A stretch of 64,000 bases of DNA from RPQJ01 sp046347155 (GTDB lineage Bacteria; Pseudomonadota; Gammaproteobacteria; Steroidobacterales; Steroidobacteraceae): positions 124,001 through 188,000 of the forward strand of contig JAXMGT010000001.1 of the NCBI GenBank assembly GCA_046347155.1. Direction: 5' to 3'. The notes under the pieces are model-generated. The model had not been told where the DNA came from. It did no database searches and saw only the letters and a list, made by a program, of their open reading frames with translations. The position numbers and the translations under genes are program-made. Positions 49,537-59,197 of this stretch are shown one piece after another. Every line of letters starts with the position of its first letter. Within the stretch, counting starts at the first letter, position 1.

Positions 49537-50588
49537 GCGGGGTGGGCGGCCCGGACGACATGGCGGCGCACGAACCGGACGGGGAGCCGCGCACGGCCGC
49601 CGACGTCATTTCGCAGGACGAAGTGGCCGCGCTGCTCGACGGCGTCCGCAGCGGCGCGGTGCCGACGGACTCCGGCCGGAACCCCGCGGGCCCGGTGCGA
49701 CCCTACGATTTCGTGGCCGAGTCCCAGGCCGGCGCCGGTGCCGTCGCCGTGCTCGACCTGATCGACGAACGTGTCGCCCGCGGGCTGCGCACCGCGCTCG
49801 AGCGGTTGCTGAGCCGTGCGGTCGAGGTCGAGTGCGGCGCGCTCGAGCGGCGCCGCTACGGCGAGTTCGTGAACACGATCGTCGCGCCGGTCGCGGCATT
49901 CGTGCTCGAGCTCCGTTCGTTCGGCGTGCCTGCGCTGCTGGTCGTCGACGCAGCCCTGGCGGGCGCGGCGACCGATGCGTTCTACGGCGGCCCGGGCCGC
50001 CACGTGCCGCGCGGGGGCGAAGGCGACCTGACGCCGGCCGAGTGGCGTCTCGCGCGCCGCTGCGCCGACGCGGGCCTCGCCCAGCTGCGCGAGGCCTGGT
50101 CCACGGTGTCGCCGTTCGAGGCCGAGGTCGTGCGCACCGAGCACGATCCGAGGCTGCTCGCAGCGCTGCCACCCGGAGAGCCGGTGCTGGTGCGCCGGTA
50201 CCCGGTGCGCCTCGAGTCGGTCGGCGAGATCGTCGTCGTCGTGCCGTCCGCGGCGATCGACGGCGTGCGCGAACGGCTGCAATCGGCCGGTCCGTCCGCC
50301 GCGTCGGCGAACTGGCGGCACGACCTCGAGGAGGCGCTCGCCGAGAGCCGCGTCGAGATCGAGACGGTGTTCGCGAAGGTCGAGATCAGCCTGCGCGCGC
50401 TCGTCGGGCTGCGCCCCGGGGACGTGCTCGAGATCGACCGGCCCGACACCGTGCTGGTGCTGGCCGATGGGCGACCGCTCTTCAATGCGCGCTACGGAAC
50501 GTCTTCCGGGCGCAATGCCGTGCAGCTGATCGGCGCTGCGCGGCGCAACGACCCGGGCGCGGGGAATCGCGCGAGGAGGACCGGATGA
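49533..50588 (+). CDS. fliM: flagellar motor switch protein FliM
   Basis: About 351 residues. The N-terminal CheY-binding region has VISQDEVAALLDGVRSG, then the CheC-like middle domain and a C-terminal SpoA domain with VGLRPGDVLEIDRPD. The GTG at 49533 overlaps the fliL stop, the common coupling style here; ATG at 49560 is an equally possible start. The classic N-terminal LSQ(D/E)EIDALL motif is kept, so CheY binding is likely although no cheY is nearby. Confidence 0.95.
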   Translation: MSGVGGPDDMAAHEPDGEPRTAADVISQDEVAALLDGVRSGAVPTDSGRNPAGPVRPYDFVAESQAGAGAVAVLDLIDERVARGLRTALERLLSRAVEVECGALERRRYGEFVNTIVAPVAAFVLELRSFGVPALLVVDAALAGAATDAFYGGPGRHVPRGGEGDLTPAEWRLARRCADAGLAQLREAWSTVSPFEAEVVRTEHDPRLLAALPPGEPVLVRRYPVRLESVGEIVVVVPSAAIDGVRERLQSAGPSAASANWRHDLEEALAESRVEIETVFAKVEISLRALVGLRPGDVLEIDRPDTVLVLADGRPLFNARYGTSSGRNAVQLIGAARRNDPGAGNRARRTG

Positions 50589-50923
50589 GTGAAACGGGCG
50601 CCGCACGGGCGGAATTTGCACCACTGCAGGGTTCGCCCGGTGCGAGCGGCGCCAGCGAGGGCGAGCTCAACCTCGACGCGATCCTCGACGTCCGGCTCAC
50701 GCTCACGCTCGAGGTCGGGCGCTCCCGGATCACGGTCCGCGACCTGCTCGCACTCGCGCCGGGATCGGTCGTCGAACTCGACCGCAAGGCGGGCGAGCCG
50801 CTCGACATGTTCGTGAACGGCGTGCTCGTCGCCCGCGGCGAGGTGGTCGTCGTGAACGAGCGCTTCGGGCTGCGTCTCACGGAGGTGGTGAGTGCGGGCG
50901 AACGCGTCCGGCACCTGGGCTGA
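50585..50923 (+). CDS. fliN: flagellar motor switch protein FliN
   Basis: 112 residues with a single SpoA domain: LDVRLTLTLEVGRSRITVRD, LAPGSVVELDR and VNGVLVARGEVVVVNERFG. Forms the lower C-ring with FliM. The ATG overlaps the fliM stop and has a good GAGGAGG ribosome-binding site. Confidence 0.96.
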   Translation: MSETGAARAEFAPLQGSPGASGASEGELNLDAILDVRLTLTLEVGRSRITVRDLLALAPGSVVELDRKAGEPLDMFVNGVLVARGEVVVVNERFGLRLTEVVSAGERVRHLG

Positions 50924-50930
50924 CCGCGGG

Positions 50931-51341
50931 ATGCCGGGTCGCGCCCTGCACCGCATGCTCGCCGCCGCACTGCTCGCGTGGAGCGGCGCCGCCGTCGCCG
51001 CGTCGCCGGACGGCGTCGACGTCGGGCGCGCGCTGCTCAGCCTGCTGATGGTCGTCGCGCTGATCCTCGCGCTCGGCCTCGTGCTCCGCGGTCGCGTTCC
51101 CGGCGGCGCGGCGGCGGCGCGCGGTGCGATCGAGGTGCGCGCGCAGCTGCCGCTCGGTCCGCGGGAGCGTCTGGTGGTCGTCCGCGTGGGCGGCGAGGAA
51201 CTGCTGCTCGGCGTGAGCCCCGCCGGGCTGCGCACGCTGCACGTGCTCGGCGCACCGCTGCCGGAGGCGCCCGCCGGGGGCGACCCGGACGGCTTCGCCG
51301 CACGACTCCGCTCCATGGTCCGCGGTGGGGGTGCCCGATGA
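50931..51341 (+). CDS. fliO: flagellar biosynthetic protein FliO
   Basis: 136 residues. There is a signal-like N-terminus, one membrane helix (ALLSLLMVVALILALGLVLRG) and a cytoplasmic domain with VRAQLPLGPRERLVVVRVGG and LLLGVSPAGLRTLHVL. FliO helps assemble the FliP ring. ATG at 50931 chosen; stop overlaps fliP. Confidence 0.92.
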   Translation: MPGRALHRMLAAALLAWSGAAVAASPDGVDVGRALLSLLMVVALILALGLVLRGRVPGGAAAARGAIEVRAQLPLGPRERLVVVRVGGEELLLGVSPAGLRTLHVLGAPLPEAPAGGDPDGFAARLRSMVRGGGAR

Positions 51342-52081
51342 CGCGCCCGGTCACGCTCGCGCTCGGGATCGCGGCCCTGCTGGCCACGCCGCTCGCGTTC
51401 GCCGCGGACCTGCCGTCGGTGACGGTGCAGCCGCCGGGTGGCGCGGCACCGTGGACGCTGCCCGTGCAGGTCCTCGTGCTGATGACGCTGCTCACGGTGC
51501 TGCCGGCACTCGTGCTCTCGATGACGGCGTTCCCCCGCATCGTGATCGTGCTGGCGATCCTGCGGCAGGCACTCGGCATGCCGCAGACACCGCCGAACCA
51601 GGTGCTGATCGGCCTCGCACTGTTCCTCAGCTTCTTCGTGATGTCGCCGGTGATCGAGCGCGTGTACGCCGACGGCGTGAAACCCTACATGGACGGGCGT
51701 GCGACGCTCGAGCAGGGCCTCGGCGCGGGCGTCGCGCCGCTCCGCCAGTTCATGCTCGGCCAGGTCCGCGAATCCGACCTCGAGCGCTTCAACGAGATCG
51801 CCGGTGGCGGCGCGCACGCCGACGCGTCGGGCATCCCGCTCACGACGCTGGTGCCGGCCTTCATGATCAGCGAGCTCAAGACCGCATTCCAGATCGGCTT
51901 CGTGATCTTCATCCCGTTCGTCGTGATCGACCTCGTCGTGGCGAGCGTCCTGATGTCCATGGGCATGGTGATGCTGTCGCCGATGATGGTGTCGCTGCCC
52001 TTCAAGCTGATGCTGTTCGTGCTGGTCGACGGCTGGTCGCTGCTCGCCGGCACGCTCGCCGCCAGTTTCGCCACAGGCTGA
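51338..52081 (+). CDS. fliP: flagellar export gate protein FliP
   Basis: 247 residues with a cleavable signal peptide (ending near AFA-AD) and four membrane helices. Signature segments are FPRIVIVLAILRQALGMPQT, FLSFFVMSPV, and LVPAFMISELKTAFQIGF. Part of the FliPQR core of the type III export gate. Confidence 0.97.
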   Translation: MTRPVTLALGIAALLATPLAFAADLPSVTVQPPGGAAPWTLPVQVLVLMTLLTVLPALVLSMTAFPRIVIVLAILRQALGMPQTPPNQVLIGLALFLSFFVMSPVIERVYADGVKPYMDGRATLEQGLGAGVAPLRQFMLGQVRESDLERFNEIAGGGAHADASGIPLTTLVPAFMISELKTAFQIGFVIFIPFVVIDLVVASVLMSMGMVMLSPMMVSLPFKLMLFVLVDGWSLLAGTLAASFATG

Positions 52082-52090
52082 GGTGCACCC

Positions 52091-52363
52091 GTGACGCCCG
52101 AATCCGTCATGACGATCGGCCAGCACGCCCTCGAGGTGACGCTGCTGCTGTCGGGTCCGCTGCTGCTGTCGGCGCTCGTCGCCGGCGTCGTGATCGGCAT
52201 GCTGCAGGCGGCGACGCAGATCAACGAAGCGACGCTGTCGTTCATCCCGAAGCTGCTGGTGCTGACCGCCGTGCTGTTCGTCGCCGGGCCGTGGATGCTC
52301 GGCGTCCTCGTCGACTACACGCGCGACCTCTACACGAGCATCCCGGAGCTGGTGCAGGAGTGA
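52091..52363 (+). CDS. fliQ: flagellar export gate protein FliQ
   Basis: 90 residues with two membrane helices. The ATQINEATLSFIPKLL motif is diagnostic. GTG start at 52091; the stop overlaps the fliR GTG. Confidence 0.96.
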   Translation: MTPESVMTIGQHALEVTLLLSGPLLLSALVAGVVIGMLQAATQINEATLSFIPKLLVLTAVLFVAGPWMLGVLVDYTRDLYTSIPELVQE

Positions 52364-53139
52364 CGACCGACCCAACTCTCGCCGGTGCGCTCGCCACGCA
52401 CGAGTGGCTGCTGCGGTTCGCCGCGGTGTTCGCCCGCGTCGGCGCGATGGTGATGGTCGCGCCGGTGTTCGGGTCGCGGCTGGTGCCGCGACGGATCCGG
52501 CTGGTGCTCGCGGTGGCGCTCACCGTGTTCGTGCTCGGTGTCGTCCCGGCGGCCCCGGCCGGCATCGACCCGCTCGCGCTCGCCGGCGAGATGGCGCTCG
52601 GCGTGGCGATGGGATTCGTGCTCCAGACGGTCTTCGACGCCCTGGTCGTCGCGGGCCAGCTCGTGAGCCTCGGGATGGGCCTCGGTTTCGCGAACCTCGT
52701 CGACCCGCGGCACGGCGCCAGCATCCCGGTCGTCGGCCAGCTGTACCTGATCCTCGCAACCCTGGTGTTCTTCACGCTCGACGGCCACCTCGCGATGGTC
52801 GGCCTGCTCGCCGACAGCTTTCGCGCGGTTCCGCCCGGTGCCGGCCACCTCGACGCGGCGGCCGCCGGTGCCGTCGTCGAGTGGGGCGGCCGGATACTGT
52901 CCGGTGCGCTGCAGGTCGCGCTGCCGGCGGTTGTCGCGATGACGGTCGTCAACGTCGCGTTCGGGGTCGTGAGCCGCGCGGCGCCGCAGCTCAACCTGTT
53001 CGGCGTCGGCTTCCCGCTGGCACTGGTGCTCGGCTTCGTCACGCTGTGGATGTCGCTCGGGTCGCTGGCCCCGGCGTTCGAGACGCTGCTCGACGACGCG
53101 CTGGCGCTCGCGGGCTCGCTGCCCGGGGGGGCGCGCTGA
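52360..53139 (+). CDS. fliR: flagellar export gate protein FliR
   Basis: 259-residue polytopic protein completing the FliPQR helix. It has RVGAMVMVAPVFGSRLVPRR, QTVFDALVVAGQLVSLGMGL and APQLNLFGVGFPL. GTG start by overlap with fliQ; its TGA overlaps the flhB ATG. Confidence 0.96.
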   Translation: MTTDPTLAGALATHEWLLRFAAVFARVGAMVMVAPVFGSRLVPRRIRLVLAVALTVFVLGVVPAAPAGIDPLALAGEMALGVAMGFVLQTVFDALVVAGQLVSLGMGLGFANLVDPRHGASIPVVGQLYLILATLVFFTLDGHLAMVGLLADSFRAVPPGAGHLDAAAAGAVVEWGGRILSGALQVALPAVVAMTVVNVAFGVVSRAAPQLNLFGVGFPLALVLGFVTLWMSLGSLAPAFETLLDDALALAGSLPGGAR

Positions 53140-54275
53140 TGGCGGCGGAAGGCGGCACGGCAGAGCGCACCGAACAACCGACCGAACGCCGCCTCCGCGA
53201 GGCACGCGAGCGCGGCCAGGTGCCGCGCTCGCGCGAACTCGATGCGACGCTCGTGCTGCTCGCCGCGACGCTCGCGCTGCTCGCGTTCTCGCCGTTCCTG
53301 GTGCGGCACGCCGCCGGCCTGATGCGTGCCGGTCTCGCGCCGGATCCCCGGGCGCTGCTCGACGCCGGCGCACTCGGCAGCGCGCTGCGCCACGGCGCGC
53401 TGACCGGCGTCGTCGCCGTCCTCGCGATCGGGGTGCCGGCCGCGCTCGCGGCACTCGCCGCGCCGCTCGGCGTCGGCGGCGCGGTGTTCTCGGCCGAGGC
53501 GCTGCGGCCGGACCTCGGCCGGCTCGACCCGGCCGCCGGGCTACGGCGGCTGTTCGGCCTGCGGGGGCTGGCGGAGGCCGCCAAGGCACTCGTGAAGCTC
53601 GCGGTCGTCGGCGGCGCAGCGGCGCTGCTGCTGTCGCACCTGCTCCCGCGCATCGCCGCACTCGGCGCCGCGGACGTCGCGCAGGGCGTGGCCGAAGGCG
53701 CGTGGATGGTCGTGCTCTGCCTCCTCGCGCTGTCGGCCGCGCTCGGCCTCGTCGCTCTCGTCGACGTGCCCTACCAGATCTGGAACCACCGGCGCGGGCT
53801 CCGGATGACGCGGGAGGAGGTCCGCGAGGAGATCAAGGAGACGGAGGGCCGGCCCGAGGTGCGCGGACGCATCCGGCAGCTGCAGCAGGAGCGGGCCCGC
53901 CGCCGGATGATGCAGGAGGTCCCGAAGGCGGACGTCGTCGTCGTGAATCCGACGCACTTCGCGGTGGCGCTGCGCTACGAGTCCGGGCGCGTCCGCGCGC
54001 CGCGCGTCGTCGCGCGCGGGCGCGAGCTCGTGGCCGCGCGGATCCGCGAAATCGCCGAGCTGCACCGGGTCCCGGTGTTCGAGTCGCCGCCGCTCGCGCG
54101 CGCCCTCTACTTTGCGACCGAGGTCGGCGAGGAGATCCCGGCCGGCCTCTACACCGCGGTCGCCAAGGTGCTCGCCTGGGTGTACCGGACACGCACCGCG
54201 CTGCGTGACGGCGTGGCGCCGCCGCCCGCTCCGTCGATCGCCGACGACGAACTCGCCGGGATGCGCACCCGATGA
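53139..54275 (+). CDS. flhB: flagellar export switch protein FlhB
   Basis: 378 residues. The N-terminal ERTEQPTERRLREARERGQV precedes four membrane helices, and a cytoplasmic domain carries the self-cleavage motif NPTH (270-273). Cleavage there, triggered by FliK, changes export from hook to filament proteins. Coupled to fliR and flhA by overlaps. Confidence 0.97.
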   Translation: MAAEGGTAERTEQPTERRLREARERGQVPRSRELDATLVLLAATLALLAFSPFLVRHAAGLMRAGLAPDPRALLDAGALGSALRHGALTGVVAVLAIGVPAALAALAAPLGVGGAVFSAEALRPDLGRLDPAAGLRRLFGLRGLAEAAKALVKLAVVGGAAALLLSHLLPRIAALGAADVAQGVAEGAWMVVLCLLALSAALGLVALVDVPYQIWNHRRGLRMTREEVREEIKETEGRPEVRGRIRQLQQERARRRMMQEVPKADVVVVNPTHFAVALRYESGRVRAPRVVARGRELVAARIREIAELHRVPVFESPPLARALYFATEVGEEIPAGLYTAVAKVLAWVYRTRTALRDGVAPPPAPSIADDELAGMRTR

Positions 54276-56341
54276 ACGCGATCGCGATCCCGTTGCGCCG
54301 GACGCTCGAGATGGGGCTCGGCGCCCCGGTCGTGATCGCGCTGATGCTCGCGCTGATGATCGTGCCGCTGCCGCCGATCCTGCTCGACGTGCTGTTCACG
54401 TTCAACATCATGCTGGCGATGCTGGTGCTGATGGCGGCCGTGCGCGCCCGGCGGCCGCTCGACCTCGACGTGTTCCCGACGGTGCTGCTCGCCGCGACGC
54501 TGCTCCGGCTCGGCCTCAATGTCGCCTCCACCCGGGTCGTGCTGCTGCACGGCCACAACGGCGAGGGTGCGGCCGGTACGGTGATCGAGGCGTTCGGCCG
54601 CTTCGTCGTGGGTGGCAACTACGCGGTCGGCGTCGTCGTGTTCGCGATCCTCGTGATCATCAACTTCGTCGTCGTCACGAAGGGCGCTGGCCGCATCTCC
54701 GAGGTGAGCGCGAGGTTCACGCTCGACGCGATGCCCGGCAAGCAGATGGCGATCGACGCCGACCTGAACGCCGGGCTGATCACGCAGGACCAGGCGCTCG
54801 CGCGGCGCCAGGAAGTGCGCGAGGAGGCCGACTTCTACGGCGCGATGGACGGCGCCAGCAAGTTCGTGCGCGGCGACGCGGTTGCGGGCCTGCTGATCGT
54901 GTTCATCAACGTGGTCGGCGGGATCCTGGTCGGCGTCGCGCAGCACGACCTGCCGATGTCGACGGCGCTGCAGACCTACACGCTGCTCACGATCGGCGAC
55001 GGACTCGCGGCGCAGATCCCGGCCCTGCTGCTGTCGGTCGCGGCCGCCGTGCTCGTGACGCGCGCCTCGCGTCCGCAGGACGTCGCGCAGCAGGTCGCCC
55101 GGCAGCTCACCGCGGAGCCGCGCACGCTCGGCGTGACGGCCGGCATCATCGGGCTGCTCGGGCTGTTGCCCGGGATGCCGAACCTCGTGTTCCTGACGCT
55201 TGCGGGCGCCCTTGGCTGGATGGCCAGGCGCGTCGCCGTGCGCCGGTCGGCCACGGCCGCGGAGCCGCCACCGGCCGCCGCGCCGGCGCCGGCCGAACCG
55301 CGCGAGCTCGGGTGGGACGAGGTGCAGACGCTCGATGCGCTGACGCTCGAGGTCGGCTACCGGCTGATACCGCTCGTCGACGCGAAGCAGGGCGGCGAAC
55401 TGATGGCGCGGATCCGTGGCGTCCGCAAGAAGATTTCCGAGGACCTTGGCTTCCTGGTGCCGAGCGTGCACATCCGCGACGACCTCGGGTTGCCGCCGGG
55501 CGGCTACCGGGTGAGCGTTCACGGCGTGCCGGTGGGCGCGGGCGAGGTGCTCGCGGACCGGGAACTCGCGATCAACCCGGGCCAGGTGGCCGGCCCGCTC
55601 GAGGGCGCCCCGACACGCGACCCGGCGTTCGGCCTCGAGGCGGTCTGGATCGAGGCGGGCCGCCGCGAGCACGCGCAGTCGCTCGGCTACACGGTCGTCG
55701 ACGCCTCGACCGTCGTCGCGACCCACCTGAGCCAGCTGGTGCGCGAGCACGCGCACGAACTCTTCGGTCACCAGGAGGCCCAGCAGCTGCTCGACCACCT
55801 GAAGCGAACCGCTCCCAGGCTCGTCGAGGAACTCACGCCGAAGACGCTGCCGATGGCGACGGTCGTTCGCGTGCTGCAGGACCTGCTCCGCGAGCGCGTC
55901 CCGCTGCGCAATGCGCGGGCGATTGCCGAGGTGCTGGCCGAGCGTGGCGCGAAGACGCAGGAGCCGGCCGCGCTCGTGGCCGCGTGCCGGGTCGCGCTCG
56001 GGCGCGCACTCGTGCACGACATCGCGGGTCAGGGCGCCGACCTGCCGGCGATGACGCTCGACCCGGAACTCGAGCGCCTGCTCGGCCAGGCGATCGCCGG
56101 CGGCGGCGCCGGGCCGCCGGGCGTCGAGCCGGGGCTCGCGGACCGGCTGCACCGCTCGCTGGTCGACGGCGCCGCTCAGCAGGAGGCGACGGGGCAGCCG
56201 CCGGTGCTGCTCACGACACCGGCGCTGCGACCGTGGCTCGCGCGGCTGGTGCGGCAGAGTGCACCGCGTCTCGCGGTGCTGTCCTACGACGAGATCCCGG
56301 ACGACCGGCGAGTGCGCATGGTGATGCGCGTCGGCCGCTGA
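54272..56341 (+). CDS. flhA: flagellar export gate protein FlhA
   Basis: 689 residues. Eight N-terminal membrane helices enclose the FHIPEP signature RISEVSARFTLDAMPGKQMA, and a large cytoplasmic domain (about 340-689) docks chaperone-substrate complexes. The domain contains VPSVHIRDDLGLPPGGYRVS. Length is standard. It overlaps flhB by 4 nt. Confidence 0.97.
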   Translation: MNAIAIPLRRTLEMGLGAPVVIALMLALMIVPLPPILLDVLFTFNIMLAMLVLMAAVRARRPLDLDVFPTVLLAATLLRLGLNVASTRVVLLHGHNGEGAAGTVIEAFGRFVVGGNYAVGVVVFAILVIINFVVVTKGAGRISEVSARFTLDAMPGKQMAIDADLNAGLITQDQALARRQEVREEADFYGAMDGASKFVRGDAVAGLLIVFINVVGGILVGVAQHDLPMSTALQTYTLLTIGDGLAAQIPALLLSVAAAVLVTRASRPQDVAQQVARQLTAEPRTLGVTAGIIGLLGLLPGMPNLVFLTLAGALGWMARRVAVRRSATAAEPPPAAAPAPAEPRELGWDEVQTLDALTLEVGYRLIPLVDAKQGGELMARIRGVRKKISEDLGFLVPSVHIRDDLGLPPGGYRVSVHGVPVGAGEVLADRELAINPGQVAGPLEGAPTRDPAFGLEAVWIEAGRREHAQSLGYTVVDASTVVATHLSQLVREHAHELFGHQEAQQLLDHLKRTAPRLVEELTPKTLPMATVVRVLQDLLRERVPLRNARAIAEVLAERGAKTQEPAALVAACRVALGRALVHDIAGQGADLPAMTLDPELERLLGQAIAGGGAGPPGVEPGLADRLHRSLVDGAAQQEATGQPPVLLTTPALRPWLARLVRQSAPRLAVLSYDEIPDDRRVRMVMRVGR

Positions 56342-56362
56342 TCCGGACAGGGAGCGCAACGG

Positions 56363-57586
56363 ATGAAACTGAAGCGATTCACGGCCCCCGACATCCGACA
56401 GGCACTGCAGCTCGTGCGGCAGGAGCTCGGCCCCGACGCCGTCATCGTCTCGAACCGGCGCTCCGACGCGGGGGTCGCGGTCGTCGCCGCGGTGGACTAC
56501 GAGGCGGCCGCGTCGGACACCGTCGAGGACCACCCGGTGCGGGCCCCGGTGCCGGTCGAGCGGCCGGCTCGCCCGGAACCGAGTGCCTACGCCGGCGCAC
56601 TGTCCATGGACGACGACGTCGCCTGGCCCGGCGCCCGTCCCGTCCCGGGCGACGCGGTGGCCGTGATGCAGGGCGAGCTCGCCCGGATGCGCGAGCTGCT
56701 CGAGGACCAGCTGTCGAGCCTGGCGTGGAACGAGATGGGCCGCAGCCGCCCGCTGCGCGCCGCCGTGCTGCGGGAGCTGTCGGCGATGGGCGTCGACGCG
56801 GGCCTCGCACGCGAGGTCGCCGACCAGTTGCCGGACGCCGGGTCGACGGCGGACGCGGAGCGCCTCGCGGCCCAGGGGCTCGTGCGCCGGGTGCCAGTGC
56901 TCAAGGACGACCTGATCGAGAACGGCGGCGTCGTCGCGGTCGTCGGTGCGACCGGCGTCGGCAAGACGACGACGGTCGCGAAGCTCGCCGCGCGCTACGT
57001 GATGCGCCACGGCCCGCACGACGTGTGCCTCCTCTCGACGGACACCTACCGGATCGGCGCGCGGGAGCAGCTGCTGAGCTATGCGCGGATCCTCGGCGTG
57101 CCGCTGCACGTCGCGGCGAATCGCGACGATCTCGCGGCACTGCTTGCGGCGCAGTCACGCCGGCGCCTGGTGCTGATCGACACGGCCGGGATGTCGCAGC
57201 GCGACCTGCGGCTCCCGGAGCAGTTCGGGCTGCTGCGGTCGCAGGGCACGCGCACCCGGATCCTGCTGGCGCTCTCGGCGGCGAGCGACCACGAGACGCT
57301 CGACGAGCTCGTCGAGACCTACGCGGCCGTCGCGCCGGCGGCCTGTGTCCTCACGAAGCTCGACGAGGCCGCGAGCTTCGGCCCGGCGATCTCGGTGCTC
57401 GCGCGGCGCGGCCTGCCGCTCGCCTGGTGCGCGAACGGGCAGCGCGTCCCCGAGGACATCCACCCGGCGTACAACAAGCGCATGTGGCTCGTGGCCACGG
57501 CGGTCAGCCTCGCGCGGCGGCGGCCGCCGGCACTCGACGAGGGCGTGCTCGCGCGCCGCTTCCGGGAGGCCGCGGTCCATGCTTGA
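56363..57586 (+). CDS. flhF: polar flagellum placement GTPase FlhF
   Basis: 407-residue SRP-type GTPase that recruits the first flagellar components to the cell pole. It has an N-terminal basic domain (KLKRFTAPDIRQALQLVRQE), a linker, an N-domain, and a G-domain with P-loop GATGVGKTT (195-203) and DTAGMSQRD. The G4 segment LTKLDEA is present. Overlaps flhG by 8 nt. Confidence 0.95.
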   Translation: MKLKRFTAPDIRQALQLVRQELGPDAVIVSNRRSDAGVAVVAAVDYEAAASDTVEDHPVRAPVPVERPARPEPSAYAGALSMDDDVAWPGARPVPGDAVAVMQGELARMRELLEDQLSSLAWNEMGRSRPLRAAVLRELSAMGVDAGLAREVADQLPDAGSTADAERLAAQGLVRRVPVLKDDLIENGGVVAVVGATGVGKTTTVAKLAARYVMRHGPHDVCLLSTDTYRIGAREQLLSYARILGVPLHVAANRDDLAALLAAQSRRRLVLIDTAGMSQRDLRLPEQFGLLRSQGTRTRILLALSAASDHETLDELVETYAAVAPAACVLTKLDEAASFGPAISVLARRGLPLAWCANGQRVPEDIHPAYNKRMWLVATAVSLARRRPPALDEGVLARRFREAAVHA

Positions 57587-58463
57587 AGCCGGCGACACGG
57601 GTGACCAGGCCGCGGGCCTCCGCCGCTCGATGGCGCGGCGGCCCGTGCAGGTCGTCGCCGTCACCGGCGGCAAGGGTGGCGTCGGCAAGACGAACGTCAG
57701 CGCGAACCTCGGCATCGCGCTCGCGCGCCTCGGCCGCCGCGTGATGCTGCTCGACGCCGATCTCGGCCTCGCGAACCTCGACGTGCTGCTCGGGCTGCGG
57801 TCGCAGGGCACGCTGGCCGAGGTCCTCGACGGGGAGCGCAGCCTCGACGAGATCCTCGTCAACGGGCCGTCCGGCGTGACCGTCGTGCCGGGTGCGTCCG
57901 GGATGCGGCGGCTCGCCGCGCTCGACGCGCGCCAGCAGGCCGGTCTCGTCTCGGCGTTCGGCGGGCTCGCGCGCGACGTCGACGCGCTGATCGTGGACAC
58001 CGCCGCCGGGATCGGCGACCCGGTGCTCGGGTTCTGCCAGGCCGCGCAGCGCGTGCTCGTCGTCGTCTGCGACGAGCCGACCGCGATGACCGACGCCTAT
58101 GCGCTCGTGAAGGTGCTGAGCCGCGAGTGCGGCGTGCGCGACTTCGACGTGCTGGCGAACATGACGCGCAGCGCCGAGGAGGGGCCGGACCTGCATCGCA
58201 AGCTGCTGCGCGTCACGGACCGCTTCCTCGACGTGCGGCTCGGTTACGCGGGCGCGATCCCGCACGACGAGCGGCTCCGCGAGGCGGTGCGCCGCCAGGA
58301 GTCGGTGCTCGAGGCCTACCCCGGGAGCCCGGCCGCGCGGGCCTTCGACACGCTGGCGCGACGGGTCGCCGGCTGGCCGGTGCCCGAGCACCCGCGCGGC
58401 CACGTCGAGTTCTTCGTCGAGCGGCTGCTCGCGGCCAGCCGCTCGCCGCGGAAACTGCAGTGA
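57579..58463 (+). CDS. flhG: flagellar number regulator FlhG (FleN), MinD-like ATPase
   Basis: 294-residue ParA/MinD ATPase that limits flagella to one and antagonises FleQ. The deviant Walker A is KGGVGKT (32-38), followed by LLDADLGLANLDVLLGL and DTAAGIGD. An N-terminal DQAAGLRR motif (10-16) matches the activator helix that stimulates FlhF GTPase in other bacteria. GTG of fliA overlaps its stop. Confidence 0.95.
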   Translation: MLEAGDTGDQAAGLRRSMARRPVQVVAVTGGKGGVGKTNVSANLGIALARLGRRVMLLDADLGLANLDVLLGLRSQGTLAEVLDGERSLDEILVNGPSGVTVVPGASGMRRLAALDARQQAGLVSAFGGLARDVDALIVDTAAGIGDPVLGFCQAAQRVLVVVCDEPTAMTDAYALVKVLSRECGVRDFDVLANMTRSAEEGPDLHRKLLRVTDRFLDVRLGYAGAIPHDERLREAVRRQESVLEAYPGSPAARAFDTLARRVAGWPVPEHPRGHVEFFVERLLAASRSPRKLQ

Positions 58464-59194
58464 CCGCCGAGGAATACGCGCGGGTCGCCGAGCAGGGCCG
58501 CGACGAGCTCGTGATGCGCCACGCGCCGCTCGTGAAGCGGATCGCCTGCCACATGATGGCGCGACTGCCGGCGCACGTCGCGCTCGACGACCTGGTGCAG
58601 GCCGGGATGCTCGGGCTGCTCGACGCGGCCCGTCGCTACACGGCCGGCCGCGGCGCGAGCTTCGAGACCTACGCCGGGATCCGGATCCGCGGAGCGATAC
58701 TCGACGAACTCCGCCGCAACGACTGGCTGCCCCGTTCCGTTCACCGGCGCACCCGCGAGGTCGCGCGCACGGTGCGCGAGATCGAGGCCCGTGACGGACG
58801 CGCCGCGCGCGCCGAGGACGTCGCCGCGGCGCTCGGCCTGAATGCAGACGAGTACGGCGAACTGCTCGTCGAGATCGCCTCGGCGAAGATGTTCAGCCTC
58901 GAGGAACTGCGCGGCGAACGCAACGAGCTGCCCGAGGAGACCGACGACGAGTCGGCGCCCGGCGCCGAGATCGAGCGGGCCGAGCTCCGGGCCGCGCTGG
59001 CCCGCCAGGTCGACGGCCTGCCGGAGCGCGAGAAGCTGGTGCTTTCGCTGTACTACGAGCGCGAGCTGAACCTGCGCGAGATCGGCGAGGTGCTGGGCGT
59101 CACGGAGTCCCGCGTGTGCCAGATCCACGCCCAGGCCCTGGTGCGGCTGCGCGCCCGGCTCGCCGAGTGGCGGGGCGACGACGGGGACGGCTGA
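58460..59194 (+). CDS. fliA: RNA polymerase sigma-28 factor FliA
   Basis: 244-residue flagellar sigma factor. Region 2 has VALDDLVQAGMLGLLDAARR and ASFETYAGIRIRGAILDELR; region 4 has LREIGEVLGVTESRVCQIHA. It should recognise the four promoters of TAAAG-N11/12-GCCGATAA type found in this window and be inhibited by FlgM. The GTG start gives MTAEEYARVAEQGRDE. Confidence 0.96.
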   Translation: MTAEEYARVAEQGRDELVMRHAPLVKRIACHMMARLPAHVALDDLVQAGMLGLLDAARRYTAGRGASFETYAGIRIRGAILDELRRNDWLPRSVHRRTREVARTVREIEARDGRAARAEDVAAALGLNADEYGELLVEIASAKMFSLEELRGERNELPEETDDESAPGAEIERAELRAALARQVDGLPEREKLVLSLYYERELNLREIGEVLGVTESRVCQIHAQALVRLRARLAEWRGDDGDG

Positions 59195-59197
59195 TCC

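Noticed and set aside
54112..57744. A 1,210-codon open frame over flhA and flhF on the same strand
   Set aside because: It is a frame shadow created by high GC content: Arg/Ala/Gly-rich with no domain, and it lies over two strongly conserved flagellar genes.
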